Assembly: GCA_964554875.1 (NCBI GenBank) | Contig: CAZKQJ010000002.1 | Span: 62,001-126,000, forward strand | Origin: Marispirochaeta sp964554875 | Lineage (GTDB): Bacteria > Spirochaetota > Spirochaetia > JC444 > Marispirochaetaceae | Direction of reading: 5' to 3' | DNA: 64,000 nucleotides | Shown here: piece by piece, positions 16,630-25,606 of the stretch | How positions within the stretch are numbered: the stretch's first letter is position 1 | Layout: every line of letters begins with the position of its first letter | Translations under genes and position numbers: made by a program | The notes under the pieces: model-generated | Seen by the model: the letters and a program-made list of their open reading frames with translations, nothing else | Database searches by the model: none | Told to the model about the DNA's origin: nothing

Positions 16630-19014
16630 CTACATTCTGGGGTAATCTCCGGGGTCTGCGGAGTATCCGATCTGGTTGTACTGGGCCATGGCAATGTTGT
16701 CCAGGTACACAGGATTTTCCGGGTCCAGCAGGGATGCCTGTTTAAAAAACTCGATGGCTTCATCAATCTTACCTGCCCCGTAGTAGCAGAGTCCCAGGGA
16801 GTTGACCACCTCAGGTGCCATGGGTTCCTTTTCCATGGCCAGACTGAACCAATGGATGGCCTCATCCAGATGTCCCGTATTATAATGACAGAGGCCGATT
16901 ATATCATAGTACTGCCATGGATCCTCATCAGTCTCGATAATCCTCTGGTAAATATCGATGGTGTCCTCGAAGAAGCCCAGATCAAAGTAGAGGTCCGCCA
17001 GGTTAATCAGGAATATCTGGTTATCCGGATCGCAGTCCGCTGCTCTGTAGAAATAATGCTCCGCTTCCAGGACCAGTTCCTCCTGCCTCTCCCTGGAATC
17101 CTCCTGTCTGGCCATCTCGCTGTACACAAGTCCCAGGGAGTTCATGCTGAAGGCGTCCGACTTGTTGAGTTCAGCAGCGTTTTTCAGGGTTTTTAGAGCG
17201 GTGGCGAGTTTCCCGCAGAGACGGAGGGCATCTCCGTAATTCCCCAGATACGTATACTCTTCAGGAGCCATCCTTCTAGCCTGATCATAAGCCCGGACTG
17301 CAGCCTCGTATGCAGCCAGCTGTTCTTCTGAATTGTGGAGAATGCTGTTTCCCTTCTCTATCTGAATTATGCCTGCCTGGTTCCAAATCCATGGAGTGTT
17401 GGGGTAGCGTTTAAGGAGGCTGTCCATTATTGCAAGGGCTTCGGCAAAACGCCCGTCCCGGGAGTAGCATCTGGCTGTTTCGATACCCAGATCCGCGGAT
17501 GCGGGCAGCAGCCTGAATCCCTCTTCAAGGGCTTTTACGGCCTTATGAATCTCTCCTTTTTGATGCAGCAGCTCGGATATCCGCAGGTAGATCTCATCCT
17601 CCGGAAGTTCTTCGTTGAGCCCTTCGCTAAGCACTTCCAGCTCCTCGTCCGTTTCTCCCAGTTCGTTGTAAACGCTCCCCAGGGTTATCAGGTAACGGCT
17701 TTTTTCAAAAGGATCCTCTTCTGTTTGCCAGGAACCACGGAAGGCATGGGCAGCCGCATAGAGCAGTTCCTGACGTTCATGAGTGTTGTCGCTTCGCAGT
17801 CCCCTGAGGAATGCCACCGTGCCGGAAGCATGCATTACTCCCGGATCAAAAGGGGCCAGCTCAACAGCCCGGCGGATAACTGAATCACCTGCTTCCTCCA
17901 TTCCGCTTTCAAAAAGGTTTCTGCCTATCTCGGCCAGAAAATCTGCCTGTAAGCGGAAATCCTCCGGCAGCAGTTCCAGATACTTCAGGGTTCGCTTCTG
18001 AATATTTTCTATCTCTACCGGTGATTCCGTCACTTTGTATAATGATGTCAGGGACAAAAAGAGTTCCTCCCACCCCCGCCGATCCCGGGCTTCGATGGCG
18101 AGACTCTGTTCGAAGGCGCTGATTCCCTTCGTAAGAAGATCGGAAGGGGAGTCTTTTCGGTATGAAGAAATCTCCTCCGACGACAGCAGGAGCATGAGAG
18201 TACCATACAGGGAGTGCCCTTCTGGGTGCCATGGCCTCAGTTTTCGCAGTTTGTCGGCAAATCCAAGGACTCTGTCCAGGTTTTCCGCATTATGCAGCGA
18301 GAGATTTCGTGTTCCCAGCCTGGCTGCGGCGTTGACAACCTCAAAGTCCTCAGGAAACTCCCTGATGGCCTGATCAACGGCTCGAATTTCCGCTTCTTCA
18401 TGTTCCTGCATGCCGGCGTAATCGATCCTTGCAAGGAGTGCTTCCCGTCGTTCAGTTCTGTCAGCTGCAATGTTCTCAAGGGCTTCCACGGCAGCTTCGA
18501 TTTCCGGAGGAAGGGATTCCAGAAGATTGTTTTCCGCCAGGTAGAATAAAAGGTAAATGCTGGAGCGGAGTCCGGTAAAACTCTCGGCGCCGACGGGCAA
18601 TTCCGAATCTTCATCGATATCCGGCAGAGCCGAAGCTCCCTGAATCAGCTTGAGACGCAGAAGATCGTTGCTGAGTTCTGGATCCTCCGGGTAGAGATCG
18701 AGCCCTCTTCTTATGAGATCAGCTGCACGGTCAATGTCTGTTCGAGCCCAGGCGTAGGCGCAGAGGGCAAAGACTTCTGATCCTGCCGGTGAATCTTCTC
18801 TGGTCATCAGGGGTTCAAGTTCCAGCAGCAGATCGATGCGGCTGCTGAAAAAGAGAAACTCCGCAGCGAGGTTTATTGTCTCCCCAGTGGCGCAACCGCT
18901 TTCGATCAGTCGCCTGTACTCTTCAGCAGCGGCCGTAAAGGGTATCCCGGTTTCGATTCCTCTGCCGGTATAGTAACGCCCCCACTGGATGAGGGAAGAA
19001 GTCCGATCAAGCAT
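16630..19014 (-). CDS. Large tetratricopeptide-repeat protein
   Basis: This protein has about 794 residues, with ATG 19014 (MLDRTSSLIQWGRYY) chosen since the upstream frame has low-quality sequence; the ribosome site is weak. It is almost entirely helical, with TPR-like units throughout, clearest in the last 350 residues (DPWQYYDIIGLCHYNTGHLD, then APEVVNSLGLCYYGAGKIDE). There is no signal peptide or enzyme motif, so it is presumably a cytoplasmic scaffold. It lies 52 bases after pgmB on the same strand, but a functional link is not evident. Confidence 0.85.
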   Translation of the reverse strand: MLDRTSSLIQWGRYYTGRGIETGIPFTAAAEEYRRLIESGCATGETINLAAEFLFFSSRIDLLLELEPLMTREDSPAGSEVFALCAYAWARTDIDRAADLIRRGLDLYPEDPELSNDLLRLKLIQGASALPDIDEDSELPVGAESFTGLRSSIYLLFYLAENNLLESLPPEIEAAVEALENIAADRTERREALLARIDYAGMQEHEEAEIRAVDQAIREFPEDFEVVNAAARLGTRNLSLHNAENLDRVLGFADKLRKLRPWHPEGHSLYGTLMLLLSSEEISSYRKDSPSDLLTKGISAFEQSLAIEARDRRGWEELFLSLTSLYKVTESPVEIENIQKRTLKYLELLPEDFRLQADFLAEIGRNLFESGMEEAGDSVIRRAVELAPFDPGVMHASGTVAFLRGLRSDNTHERQELLYAAAHAFRGSWQTEEDPFEKSRYLITLGSVYNELGETDEELEVLSEGLNEELPEDEIYLRISELLHQKGEIHKAVKALEEGFRLLPASADLGIETARCYSRDGRFAEALAIMDSLLKRYPNTPWIWNQAGIIQIEKGNSILHNSEEQLAAYEAAVRAYDQARRMAPEEYTYLGNYGDALRLCGKLATALKTLKNAAELNKSDAFSMNSLGLVYSEMARQEDSRERQEELVLEAEHYFYRAADCDPDNQIFLINLADLYFDLGFFEDTIDIYQRIIETDEDPWQYYDIIGLCHYNTGHLDEAIHWFSLAMEKEPMAPEVVNSLGLCYYGAGKIDEAIEFFKQASLLDPENPVYLDNIAMAQYNQIGYSADPGDYPRM

Positions 19015-19066
19015 ATTGTCAACTATAACATTCAGGCAGTCCCCGGAGCAAGGTGAGCAAAGGCTG

Positions 19067-19717
19067 TCAGGCCAGCTCCTGAAGCAGCTCTGCAAGACTG
19101 AGTCCTTCCAGAGAATCGGCTCTCAGATCCGCGCCGGGGTGTTTCTTCGCGGCGCCTACAGCCAGGGTAAACATGCCGCCGGCTTTGGCGGCTTCCACTC
19201 CTGCGTCGGCATCCTCGACTACCAGACATTCCGCAGGAGCGGTCTGGAGACGCTCAGCGGCGATCAGAAAAACCTGGGGATCAGGTTTGGAGCGCTGAAT
19301 ATCGTTCCCGTCGGCAACGGCATCGAAGTAGTCGGCCAGACCTATTTTTTTCAGAATGAACGGGGTGTTTCTGCTGGATGAGCCCACAGCGATTTTTAGG
19401 CCCAGTCTGCGAGCCTCTTCGGCAAAGTCCATGGCCCCCGGAAGAATCTGGTCCGGTGAAAGACGGCTCAGAAGATCACGGTATATGGCGTTTTTTTTCT
19501 CTGCCATTGTCAGTTTTTCGTCCTGATTGAAATTTCGGTCCGCTTTTTCCAGAAGGACCTCCAGGCTTTCCATACGGCTGACTCCCCGCTGTCGGCTGTT
19601 GTCTTCTTGTGTAAAGGGTACGCTTAACTCTTTTGCCAGTTCCTGCCATGCCCGAAAGTGATACTCGTCAGTGGAGACAATAACACCGTCCAGGTCGAAT
19701 ATTACCGCGCTGATCAT
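19067..19717 (-). CDS. pgmB: HAD-family beta-phosphoglucomutase
   Basis: This 216-residue protein starts at ATG 19717 with aaggaggaac upstream. Beta-phosphoglucomutase converts beta-glucose 1-phosphate to glucose 6-phosphate. Motif I is FDLDGVIVSTDEYHFRAW: the nucleophile Asp, the acid/base Asp, and the T/D.YH.RAW signature that marks the subfamily. The cap domain has RGVSRMESLEVLLEK; motif II is in IAVGSSSRN; motif III/IV spans KKIGLADYFDAVADG and LVVEDADAGVEAAKAGG. It is divergent from lacI-aglEFG and shares the operator region, so it likely serves catabolism of the imported glucoside. No glycoside phosphorylase gene is in view. Confidence 0.9.
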   Translation of the reverse strand: MISAVIFDLDGVIVSTDEYHFRAWQELAKELSVPFTQEDNSRQRGVSRMESLEVLLEKADRNFNQDEKLTMAEKKNAIYRDLLSRLSPDQILPGAMDFAEEARRLGLKIAVGSSSRNTPFILKKIGLADYFDAVADGNDIQRSKPDPQVFLIAAERLQTAPAECLVVEDADAGVEAAKAGGMFTLAVGAAKKHPGADLRADSLEGLSLAELLQELA

Positions 19718-19766
19718 GCGTTCCTCCTTGTCTGCAACTGTCTTCACAGCAAGTATATAGAAAATA

Positions 19767-19776
19767 CACACGTGTG
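19767..19776. promoter_or_regulatory. LacI-type operator upstream of pgmB
   Basis: A perfect palindrome CACACGTGTG, with flanking TA and CA, lies 50 bases before the pgmB start. It shares ACGTGTGCA with the second site at 19930-19945, so both are probably bound by the LacI protein encoded next door. Confidence 0.65.
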
Positions 19777-19890
19777 CAAAGGGTGTATTGACTGCCATGG
19801 TTGGGGGGGGCAGTAGAAAAGAATATTCGGTCCTTTTAAAATAGAATATTAAGTCCTTATCCTGTATATAATTATAAAAATATAATTTTC

Positions 19891-19919
19891 TTGACAACAA
19901 GCCCTGGCAGCGTTAAAGT
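19891..19919 (+). promoter_or_regulatory. Sigma-70 promoter for the lacI-agl operon
   Basis: TTGACA (19891-19896), a 17 bp spacer and TAAAGT (19914-19919) give a strong -35 and a moderate -10. Transcription would start about 19926, inside or just before the operator at 19930. Confidence 0.65.
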
Positions 19920-19929
19920 GAATACAGGT

Positions 19930-19945
19930 ATGCAGACGTGTGCAT
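19930..19945. promoter_or_regulatory. LacI-type operator at the lacI transcription start
   Basis: ATGCAGACGTGTGCAT is a 16 bp near-palindrome with one symmetric mismatch pair. Its position over the predicted +1 of the lacI promoter fits repression, including autorepression. With the matching site about 160 bp away in front of pgmB, DNA looping is possible. Confidence 0.65.
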
Positions 19946-19962
19946 AGTATGTGCAAATAGTG

Positions 19963-21000
19963 ATGAAAAAGGTAACAATTAAAGACATTGCAAGAATCGC
20001 CGGGGTCAGCCACTCGACGGTATCCCGAAGCCTGAATGACAGCCCGAATGTATCGGAAAAGACTAAACGGCTGATCAAGCGCATCGCCCGGGATCTGAAT
20101 TTTGAGTTCAATGCCAACGCCCGCAGCCTGTCTACCAACCGAACGGGTACTATCGGTGTAATATGTCCGGAAATCTTCGAGCGTTTCGGATCTTTCTATT
20201 ACATGGAGCTTCTAATGCGCTCGGTGAGGCAAAGCCTTGAGAAGGCTTCCATGGATACGATTATCACCTTTGCAAGGAATAGCTATACCGGAGAGAGCAA
20301 TATACAAAAACTGGTTAACCGACGCAAGGTCGACGGGCTTTTGCTAATTCACCCGAATATCAGCAGCGAAGACTGGCAGTTTATCAATCTGCGGCGGATC
20401 CCCTACGTCGTCCTCCATTTCAAACCCCAGAATGTAAGCTATAACGATATGAATTACATCTTCGTGGACCATGAATACGGAGGGTATCTGGCTACTGAAC
20501 ATCTTATACGGGATGGACGGAGGAATATTCTCTGCATTAACGAAGATTCATCGGAGCTCCAGTTTATTGAGCGGATGTCCGGTTATAAAAAGGCCCTTAC
20601 TGAATATGATATTCCCGTTGTAAACAGAAACATCCTGTACGGTTCCTGCACCTACGAGTTCGGGTATCAGACAATCATGGATCACCGGGGGATCCTGAGC
20701 GACATAGACGGAGTCTTCGCCGAGGCAGATATCATGGCTCTGGGGGCTATCTCGGCCCTGCTGGATATGGGTTTGAGCGTACCCGATGATGTTGCTGTTG
20801 TGGGGTATGACGATATCGAATTCGGCCGTATTTTCCGGCCCTCTCTTACAACGGTGCACCAGCCCCGGGAACGGCTGGTTAGTGACGCCTGTGAACGTCT
20901 TGTGCGGCTCGTGGATGGAAACGGTGATTCGTTGCTGCAGGAGATGATCAAGCCGGAACTGGTCATCAGGGAGTCCTGCGGTGTAAACCGAAGGACCTAG
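19963..21000 (+). CDS. LacI-family transcription regulator
   Basis: This protein has about 345 residues. ATG 19963 gives the standard opening MKKVTIKDIARIAGVSHSTV; upstream in-frame GTGs also exist. The helix-turn-helix and hinge are in residues 3-60 (SRSLNDSPNVSEKTKRLI). A periplasmic-binding-protein-like sensor domain follows, with FAEADIMALGAISALLDMG, DVAVVGYDDIEFGRIFRP and SLTTVHQPRERL. It sits between two matching operators and ahead of aglEFG, so it should repress both sides. The inducer is presumably the transported glucoside or a derivative. A small CCCTCC-GTT-GGAGGG hairpin follows the stop. Confidence 0.93.
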   Translation: MKKVTIKDIARIAGVSHSTVSRSLNDSPNVSEKTKRLIKRIARDLNFEFNANARSLSTNRTGTIGVICPEIFERFGSFYYMELLMRSVRQSLEKASMDTIITFARNSYTGESNIQKLVNRRKVDGLLLIHPNISSEDWQFINLRRIPYVVLHFKPQNVSYNDMNYIFVDHEYGGYLATEHLIRDGRRNILCINEDSSELQFIERMSGYKKALTEYDIPVVNRNILYGSCTYEFGYQTIMDHRGILSDIDGVFAEADIMALGAISALLDMGLSVPDDVAVVGYDDIEFGRIFRPSLTTVHQPRERLVSDACERLVRLVDGNGDSLLQEMIKPELVIRESCGVNRRT

Positions 21001-21058
21001 TTTTTGGTGGAAAACCCTCCGTTGGAGGGATTAAAAAATAGCAAAAGGAGTGAAAAAC

Positions 21059-22393
21059 ATGAAAAAAATCATGTTTCTCATCATGATTGCGGGCCTCCTC
21101 ATGGCCTTCACATCATGCAGCAAGAGCGAAGAGGCAGCTTCGACGCCGGCAGCGCCGGAACAGACTGCTGCCGATGATCCCTATGCAGAGGTTCGGGGAA
21201 AGGTTGTTACCATGGCCGGGCCTTTCACGGACAACGATGCCATCAAGTTTGAGCAATCCATAAAATCCTTCGAAGAAGAGACCGGGATCGATATCCAGTA
21301 TGAGGGAAGCAAGGAGTTTGAGGCTTCTATTTCCATCCGTGTCGAAGGTGGAAATCCTCCGGATATCGTCGATTTCCCCCAGCCTGGTCTACTGGAGACC
21401 TTCGCCGGCAAGGGTTATGTTATCGACTTGAACAAGGTCCTGGATATGGACAAGGTGCGGTCAAATTACATTCAGAGCTGGCTCGACATGGCCACCATGG
21501 ATTCTCCCGACGGCCCCATTATGGCTGGTGTCTGGGGACGTGTTAACGGTAAATCCCTGGTATGGTACAACAAGAAGGCCTTTGACGAAGCTGGTTACGA
21601 GGTTCCTGAAACCTGGGAAGAGCTGGTTGAACTGCAGAACACCATACTGGCGGACGGCGACAGCCCCTGGGCCGTTGGAATCGAATCCGGTGCTGCTACC
21701 GGATGGCCTGCCACCGACTGGGTAGAGGAGATGATGCTCCGCACCACAAGTCTTGAGAATTATGACAGGTGGGTAGCCGGAGAGCTGAAATTCGACTCCC
21801 CCGAGGTCCGCAAGGCAATTCAAACCATGGCTGATATATGGTTCGCAGACGGCATGGTCCACGGAGGCCGCAGGAGTATCGCGACGACAAGCTTTGGGGA
21901 TGCCCCCAAGGTCATGTTCGAAGATCCGCCCAAAGCATGGCTGCACAAGCAGGGTAACTTTATTACCTCTTTCTTTCCCGACAACCTGACGGCCGGCGAG
22001 GACTACGATTTCTTCTACCTGCCAAGTGTGGATCCCCAGTACGGTCGGCCTGTTCTGGTCGCAGGAGATATCTATGCCATGTTTGACGACCGCCCGGAGG
22101 TACGCATGGTCATGCAGTACTTCGCAACCGGCGCTTCTGTCGAAGGATGGGTCCGGGCCGGGGGTGCAATCTCTCCCCACAAGGATTCCGACCTTAGCTG
22201 GTACAGCAACATCGTTGACCGCAAGGTTGCAGAGGTCATTCAGAATGCTACCAGTGTCCGTTTCGACGGTTCCGACCTGATGCCCGGTGCTGTTGGGGCA
22301 GGTTCGTTCTGGAAAGAGATGACCGCCTATGTCTCCGGTTCAAAATCCCTTGACGCGGCTTTGAAGGCCATCGACGCCTCCTGGCCTAACTGA
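21059..22393 (+). CDS. aglE: AglE-like sugar-binding lipoprotein of an ABC transporter
   Basis: This 444-residue protein starts at ATG 21059, with aaaggag upstream. A lipoprotein signal is visible (MKKIMFLIMIAGLLMAFTSC, lipid on Cys20). The mature protein is an extracellular solute-binding family 1 type (EASISIRVEGGNPPDIVDFP; GVWGRVNGKSLVWYNKKAFD; PETWEELVELQN). The gene order and the permease features resemble the alpha-glucoside AglEFG system of rhizobia, so an alpha-glucoside such as sucrose, trehalose or maltose is the probable ligand. The ATPase subunit is not in the cluster and is probably a shared MsmK-type protein. Confidence 0.88.
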   Translation: MKKIMFLIMIAGLLMAFTSCSKSEEAASTPAAPEQTAADDPYAEVRGKVVTMAGPFTDNDAIKFEQSIKSFEEETGIDIQYEGSKEFEASISIRVEGGNPPDIVDFPQPGLLETFAGKGYVIDLNKVLDMDKVRSNYIQSWLDMATMDSPDGPIMAGVWGRVNGKSLVWYNKKAFDEAGYEVPETWEELVELQNTILADGDSPWAVGIESGAATGWPATDWVEEMMLRTTSLENYDRWVAGELKFDSPEVRKAIQTMADIWFADGMVHGGRRSIATTSFGDAPKVMFEDPPKAWLHKQGNFITSFFPDNLTAGEDYDFFYLPSVDPQYGRPVLVAGDIYAMFDDRPEVRMVMQYFATGASVEGWVRAGGAISPHKDSDLSWYSNIVDRKVAEVIQNATSVRFDGSDLMPGAVGAGSFWKEMTAYVSGSKSLDAALKAIDASWPN

Positions 22394-22417
22394 CACAGGG
22401 AAACTGTTTTTTCTGCT

Positions 22418-22445
22418 CCGTGAAGGGCCTTTCGGCCCTTCACGG
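22418..22445 (+). other. Strong hairpin between binding protein and permease genes
   Basis: CCGTGAAGGGCC pairs perfectly with GGCCCTTCACGG across a TTTC loop (12 bp stem). There is no following T-run, so it looks like a 3' mRNA-stabilising structure that raises aglE over aglFG, rather than a full terminator. Confidence 0.7.
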
Positions 22446-22469
22446 ACCAAGCTTTTATAGGAGGCAAGT

Positions 22470-23552
22470 ATGCTGGAAGACCTTAAGCCTTCGTGGCGTT
22501 ACGTGGCACTGACCGTTCTTCTTGCTTTGACGGCTTTCATACTTTTTGGAGGATTCCTGCTGTTACAGAATCTGCAGAATGCCAAGGTTTTGATGACCTT
22601 CTTCGCTGTTGTCTGGGGCCTCGGTTCTGTGGCGCTTCTCTATTTTGTACTCAATCAGATAGCCCAGTCCATGCCGAGAAGAATTCGTTCTGTTGCTGTG
22701 GCCCTTGTATTTGCAGGCCCGGCGGTCGCTTTTCTTCTATGGGCCCTGGTCCTCCCGACTCTGCGTTCCCTCGCGCTGAGTTTTATGGACGCCGCGGGAA
22801 GGGACTTTGTTTTTTTTAAGAACTATAAATTTGCTTTTACCGATCCCATCATGCTGGAGAGTTTTCGAAACAACCTTCTCTGGATTGTTTTCGGAACCTC
22901 TGCCTGTGTGACCCTGGGATTAGTAATCTCGGTGCTCGCAGACAAGAGCCGTTTTGAGAAGGTCATCAAATCTTTGATATTCATGCCCATGGCGATCTCT
23001 TTTGTCGGTGCCGGTGTCATCTGGAAGTTTATCTATGCCTACAAAGGTGAAGGTGTCAACGTGGCTGAAATCGGACTGCTGAATGCCATTGTTACAGCGT
23101 TTGGAGGCGAACCTCAGGCCTGGCTGCTGGTGCCTTTCTGGAACAATTTTTTCCTGATTGTCATTATGGTATGGCTCCAGACCGGTTATGCGATGGTGAT
23201 AATCTCGGCGGCAATCAAGGGTATCCCGGAATCGATCAACGAGGCTGCCAGAGTGGATGGTGCCGGGCCGGTGCGCATTTTTTTCAATATAACGATTCCG
23301 TCAATCATGCCTACCATCGTCACAGTTACCACAACGATCCTGATATTCAGCCTCAAGCTCTTCGATATTGTCCGGGTTATGACCGGTGGAAACTACGGAA
23401 CCAACGTTATTGCCAATGAGTTCTACCTGCAGCAGTTCACCTACAATAACTCAGGCCGTGCGTCGGCCATCGCGATTATTCTGCTGGTGGTTATTGTACC
23501 GGTCCTTATCTATAACCTGAAGCAATTCCGGGCCAGGAGTGTATTGAAATGA
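22470..23552 (+). CDS. aglF: AglF-like ABC transporter permease
   Basis: This 360-residue membrane protein is a MalF-type permease with two extra N-terminal helices. The EAA loop that contacts the ATPase is in GIPESINEAARVDGAGPVRIFFNI, with the conserved G and following ITIPSIMP. It is coupled to aglG by a 4-base overlap. A good ribosome site (aggaggcaagt) precedes the ATG. Confidence 0.9.
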   Translation: MLEDLKPSWRYVALTVLLALTAFILFGGFLLLQNLQNAKVLMTFFAVVWGLGSVALLYFVLNQIAQSMPRRIRSVAVALVFAGPAVAFLLWALVLPTLRSLALSFMDAAGRDFVFFKNYKFAFTDPIMLESFRNNLLWIVFGTSACVTLGLVISVLADKSRFEKVIKSLIFMPMAISFVGAGVIWKFIYAYKGEGVNVAEIGLLNAIVTAFGGEPQAWLLVPFWNNFFLIVIMVWLQTGYAMVIISAAIKGIPESINEAARVDGAGPVRIFFNITIPSIMPTIVTVTTTILIFSLKLFDIVRVMTGGNYGTNVIANEFYLQQFTYNNSGRASAIAIILLVVIVPVLIYNLKQFRARSVLK

Positions 23553-24652
23553 AAAAGAGAGCGGAAAAAAAACTGTTTTCTCCGGGCAGGCTGCTTGTTG
23601 AACTCATTCTTGTTGCCATCGTCGTCTCCTGGACAGTCCCCACCCTGGGGGTTTTTGTTACCTCCTTCCGTGATTCCAAGGACATATACGGTTCCGGGTG
23701 GTGGTCTGTTTTACCCCATAAAGACTGGGTTGTGACTGAGGAGTACGAGCTGTCTGCCGATACGGATCCTGATGGACCCATAACGATTGAGGGCTACACT
23801 GCTACTTTTGAACAGTGGCGTCAGGGTGTAAATGTGGATGACGGTAAACAGCTGCGCTGGATAGGAAATAAGCGGTCCAGAACCATCAGGGGCTACGAAG
23901 AAAAGTGGATCGGTTTCGGCGCGAACCTGACAATGAAGAACTACAAGGATGTTCTCTCCGGCGGCGAAGTTTCCTTTATGGATGCCCAGGGAAACACCAT
24001 CTCCCGGCGGGGTAATAATTTTGCCGATGCTGTTTTGAACTCCCTTGCCGTCAGCATTCCTGCCACAATAATACCCATTCTGATTGCGGCTTTTGCCGCC
24101 TATGCCTTCGCATGGATGGAGTTTCCCATGCGAAGACCCCTCTTTACCATGGTTGTCGCTCTGCTGGTTGTGCCCCTGCAGATTGCCCTGATTCCCATAT
24201 TGCGGGATTTTACCAACTGGGGAATCACCGGGACATTCCTTGCCATGTGGATGGCCCATACCGGCTTTGGTCTGCCCCTGGCAATCTACTTGTTGTATAA
24301 CTACATCAGCACCTTGTCCAGGGACATCTTCGAATCGGCCTATCTTGACGGAGCCACCCCCTTTACGACCTTTGTTCGTCTTGTTCTGCCGTTGTCTGTT
24401 CCGGCTCTGGCAAGCTTTGCGATCTTTCAGTTTCTGTGGGTCTGGAACGATTACCTGGTAGCCCTGGTCTTCCTTGGAGACAAGAACCGGGTTGTAACAA
24501 GTGCTCTGGCGGCCATGGTCGGCGAAAAGGGCCAGGACTGGCACCTGCTGACCTCTGGTGCTTTTCTGAGCATGATTCTTCCCCTTGCCGTTTTTTTCGG
24601 TCTTCAGCGCTTCTTTGTCCGCGGGCTTATGGCGGGAAGCGTAAAGGGATAG
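23549..24652 (+). CDS. aglG: AglG-like ABC transporter permease
   Basis: This 367-residue MalG-type permease has the EAA loop in TLSRDIFESAYLDGATPFTT followed by FVRLVLPLSVPALA. An insertion of about 110 residues between the first and second helices (from DIYGSGWWSVLPHKDW to about FADAVLNSL) is predicted outside the membrane and is characteristic of AglG. With AglF it forms the transmembrane channel. A hairpin just past the gene may terminate the operon. Confidence 0.9.
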   Translation: MKKRAEKKLFSPGRLLVELILVAIVVSWTVPTLGVFVTSFRDSKDIYGSGWWSVLPHKDWVVTEEYELSADTDPDGPITIEGYTATFEQWRQGVNVDDGKQLRWIGNKRSRTIRGYEEKWIGFGANLTMKNYKDVLSGGEVSFMDAQGNTISRRGNNFADAVLNSLAVSIPATIIPILIAAFAAYAFAWMEFPMRRPLFTMVVALLVVPLQIALIPILRDFTNWGITGTFLAMWMAHTGFGLPLAIYLLYNYISTLSRDIFESAYLDGATPFTTFVRLVLPLSVPALASFAIFQFLWVWNDYLVALVFLGDKNRVVTSALAAMVGEKGQDWHLLTSGAFLSMILPLAVFFGLQRFFVRGLMAGSVKG

Positions 24653-24675
24653 ACGCCTGCCTGATGGTTCTTTCT

Positions 24676-24703
24676 GGCGGTACCGCTTTTTGCCGGTGCC
24701 GCC
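24676..24703 (+). terminator. Probable terminator of the agl operon
   Basis: GGCGGTACCG (24676-24685) pairs with CGGTGCCGCC (24694-24703) with one G-U pair, followed by TGTTTAATG. The T-run is short, so strength is uncertain. Confidence 0.5.
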
Positions 24704-24739
24704 TGTTTAATGATTTTCCATATCCTGTAATGTACTCGC

Positions 24740-24768
24740 TTGACTCCCCTGGTGCGGAGGGCTACACT
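24740..24768 (+). promoter_or_regulatory. Sigma-70 promoter for the RraA-like gene
   Basis: TTGACT (24740-24745), exactly 17 bp, then TACACT (24763-24768). Transcription would begin about 24775, giving a 65-base leader with a Shine-Dalgarno sequence before the TTG start. Confidence 0.65.
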
Positions 24769-24840
24769 GCTCAATAGTTTGGTATACAATTTCTCTGACT
24801 TTGTGTACCCGATAGGATATCCAGATTGGAGGTAACTGAA

Positions 24841-25557
24841 TTGTCTGAACTGACGCAACAACAGATTGAGGGATTACGGATGTTTGATACCCCCACCATC
24901 GCCAACGCGATAGAGAGGTTTAACGTCCGCCCCCGCACGGAAGGGGCCATGACTCCGGAGATAAAGTGTATACTGCCCTACGGCAAAACCATGATCGGCT
25001 ATGCCTGTACGGCCAAGGTATCCGCATCGAAACCTCCCACGCCGGAGCAGCTTGAAAACTGGATGAAGTATTTTGAGGTGCTGCAGAAGACTCCCCGTCC
25101 AGCAATCGCCCTGATCCAGGACCTTGATCCGGAACCGGTGGGTTCCTTCTGGGGCGAGGTAAACGCCACCACCCATAAGGCTTTAGGGGCTGTGGGTGTA
25201 ATAACCAACGGCGGGGTGCGGGACCTTAATGAGGTTGCAGAGCTTGGTTTCGGCTTTTTCGCGAAATGTACCCTGGTTACCCACGCCTATATCCACATTG
25301 AGGAGTACAATACTCCCGTCACCATCGGCGGCGTTTCGGTAAATCCCGGGGACCTGCTGGCCGCCGACCGGCACGGTGTGGTGCTGATTCCCCGGGAAAT
25401 TGCTCCGGAACTGGCCGCGGCCTGCAAATTGGCGGGAGACGCGGAGATGCCGGTCCTGGAAAACTGCAGAAAGGCCCTGGCCGAAGGCAGAGAGGTTGAT
25501 CTTTCCCAGTTACAGGAGTGGCGGGCCGAGATGGGCCGACTGCGGGCTAAAAAATAG
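24841..25557 (+). CDS. RraA/HMG-aldolase-like protein
   Basis: This protein of about 238 residues starts at TTG 24841, chosen because ggaggt lies 8 bases upstream. The fold signature is GAVGVITNGGVRDLNEVAELG (Gly-rich strand, then the Arg and Asp that bind substrate and metal in 4-hydroxy-4-methyl-2-oxoglutarate aldolases), and a second block VNPGDLLAADRHGVVLIPRE. The family includes true aldolases, oxaloacetate decarboxylases and the RNase E inhibitor RraA. Activity cannot be assigned; a decarboxylase or aldolase is more likely than RNase control. It stands alone between the agl and glp-like groups. Confidence 0.8.
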   Translation: MSELTQQQIEGLRMFDTPTIANAIERFNVRPRTEGAMTPEIKCILPYGKTMIGYACTAKVSASKPPTPEQLENWMKYFEVLQKTPRPAIALIQDLDPEPVGSFWGEVNATTHKALGAVGVITNGGVRDLNEVAELGFGFFAKCTLVTHAYIHIEEYNTPVTIGGVSVNPGDLLAADRHGVVLIPREIAPELAAACKLAGDAEMPVLENCRKALAEGREVDLSQLQEWRAEMGRLRAKK

Positions 25558-25566
25558 TCCTGTTTT

Positions 25567-25589
25567 CCCTGCCGGATATACCGGCAGGG
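25567..25589. terminator. Hairpin between convergent genes
   Basis: CCCTGCCGG pairs perfectly with CCGGCAGGG around ATATA. It serves the plus-strand RraA-like gene (followed by GGATTCTCTTCTCTCTT) and perhaps also the minus-strand DUF1667 gene. Confidence 0.6.
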
Positions 25590-25606
25590 GGATTCTCTTC
25601 TCTCTT

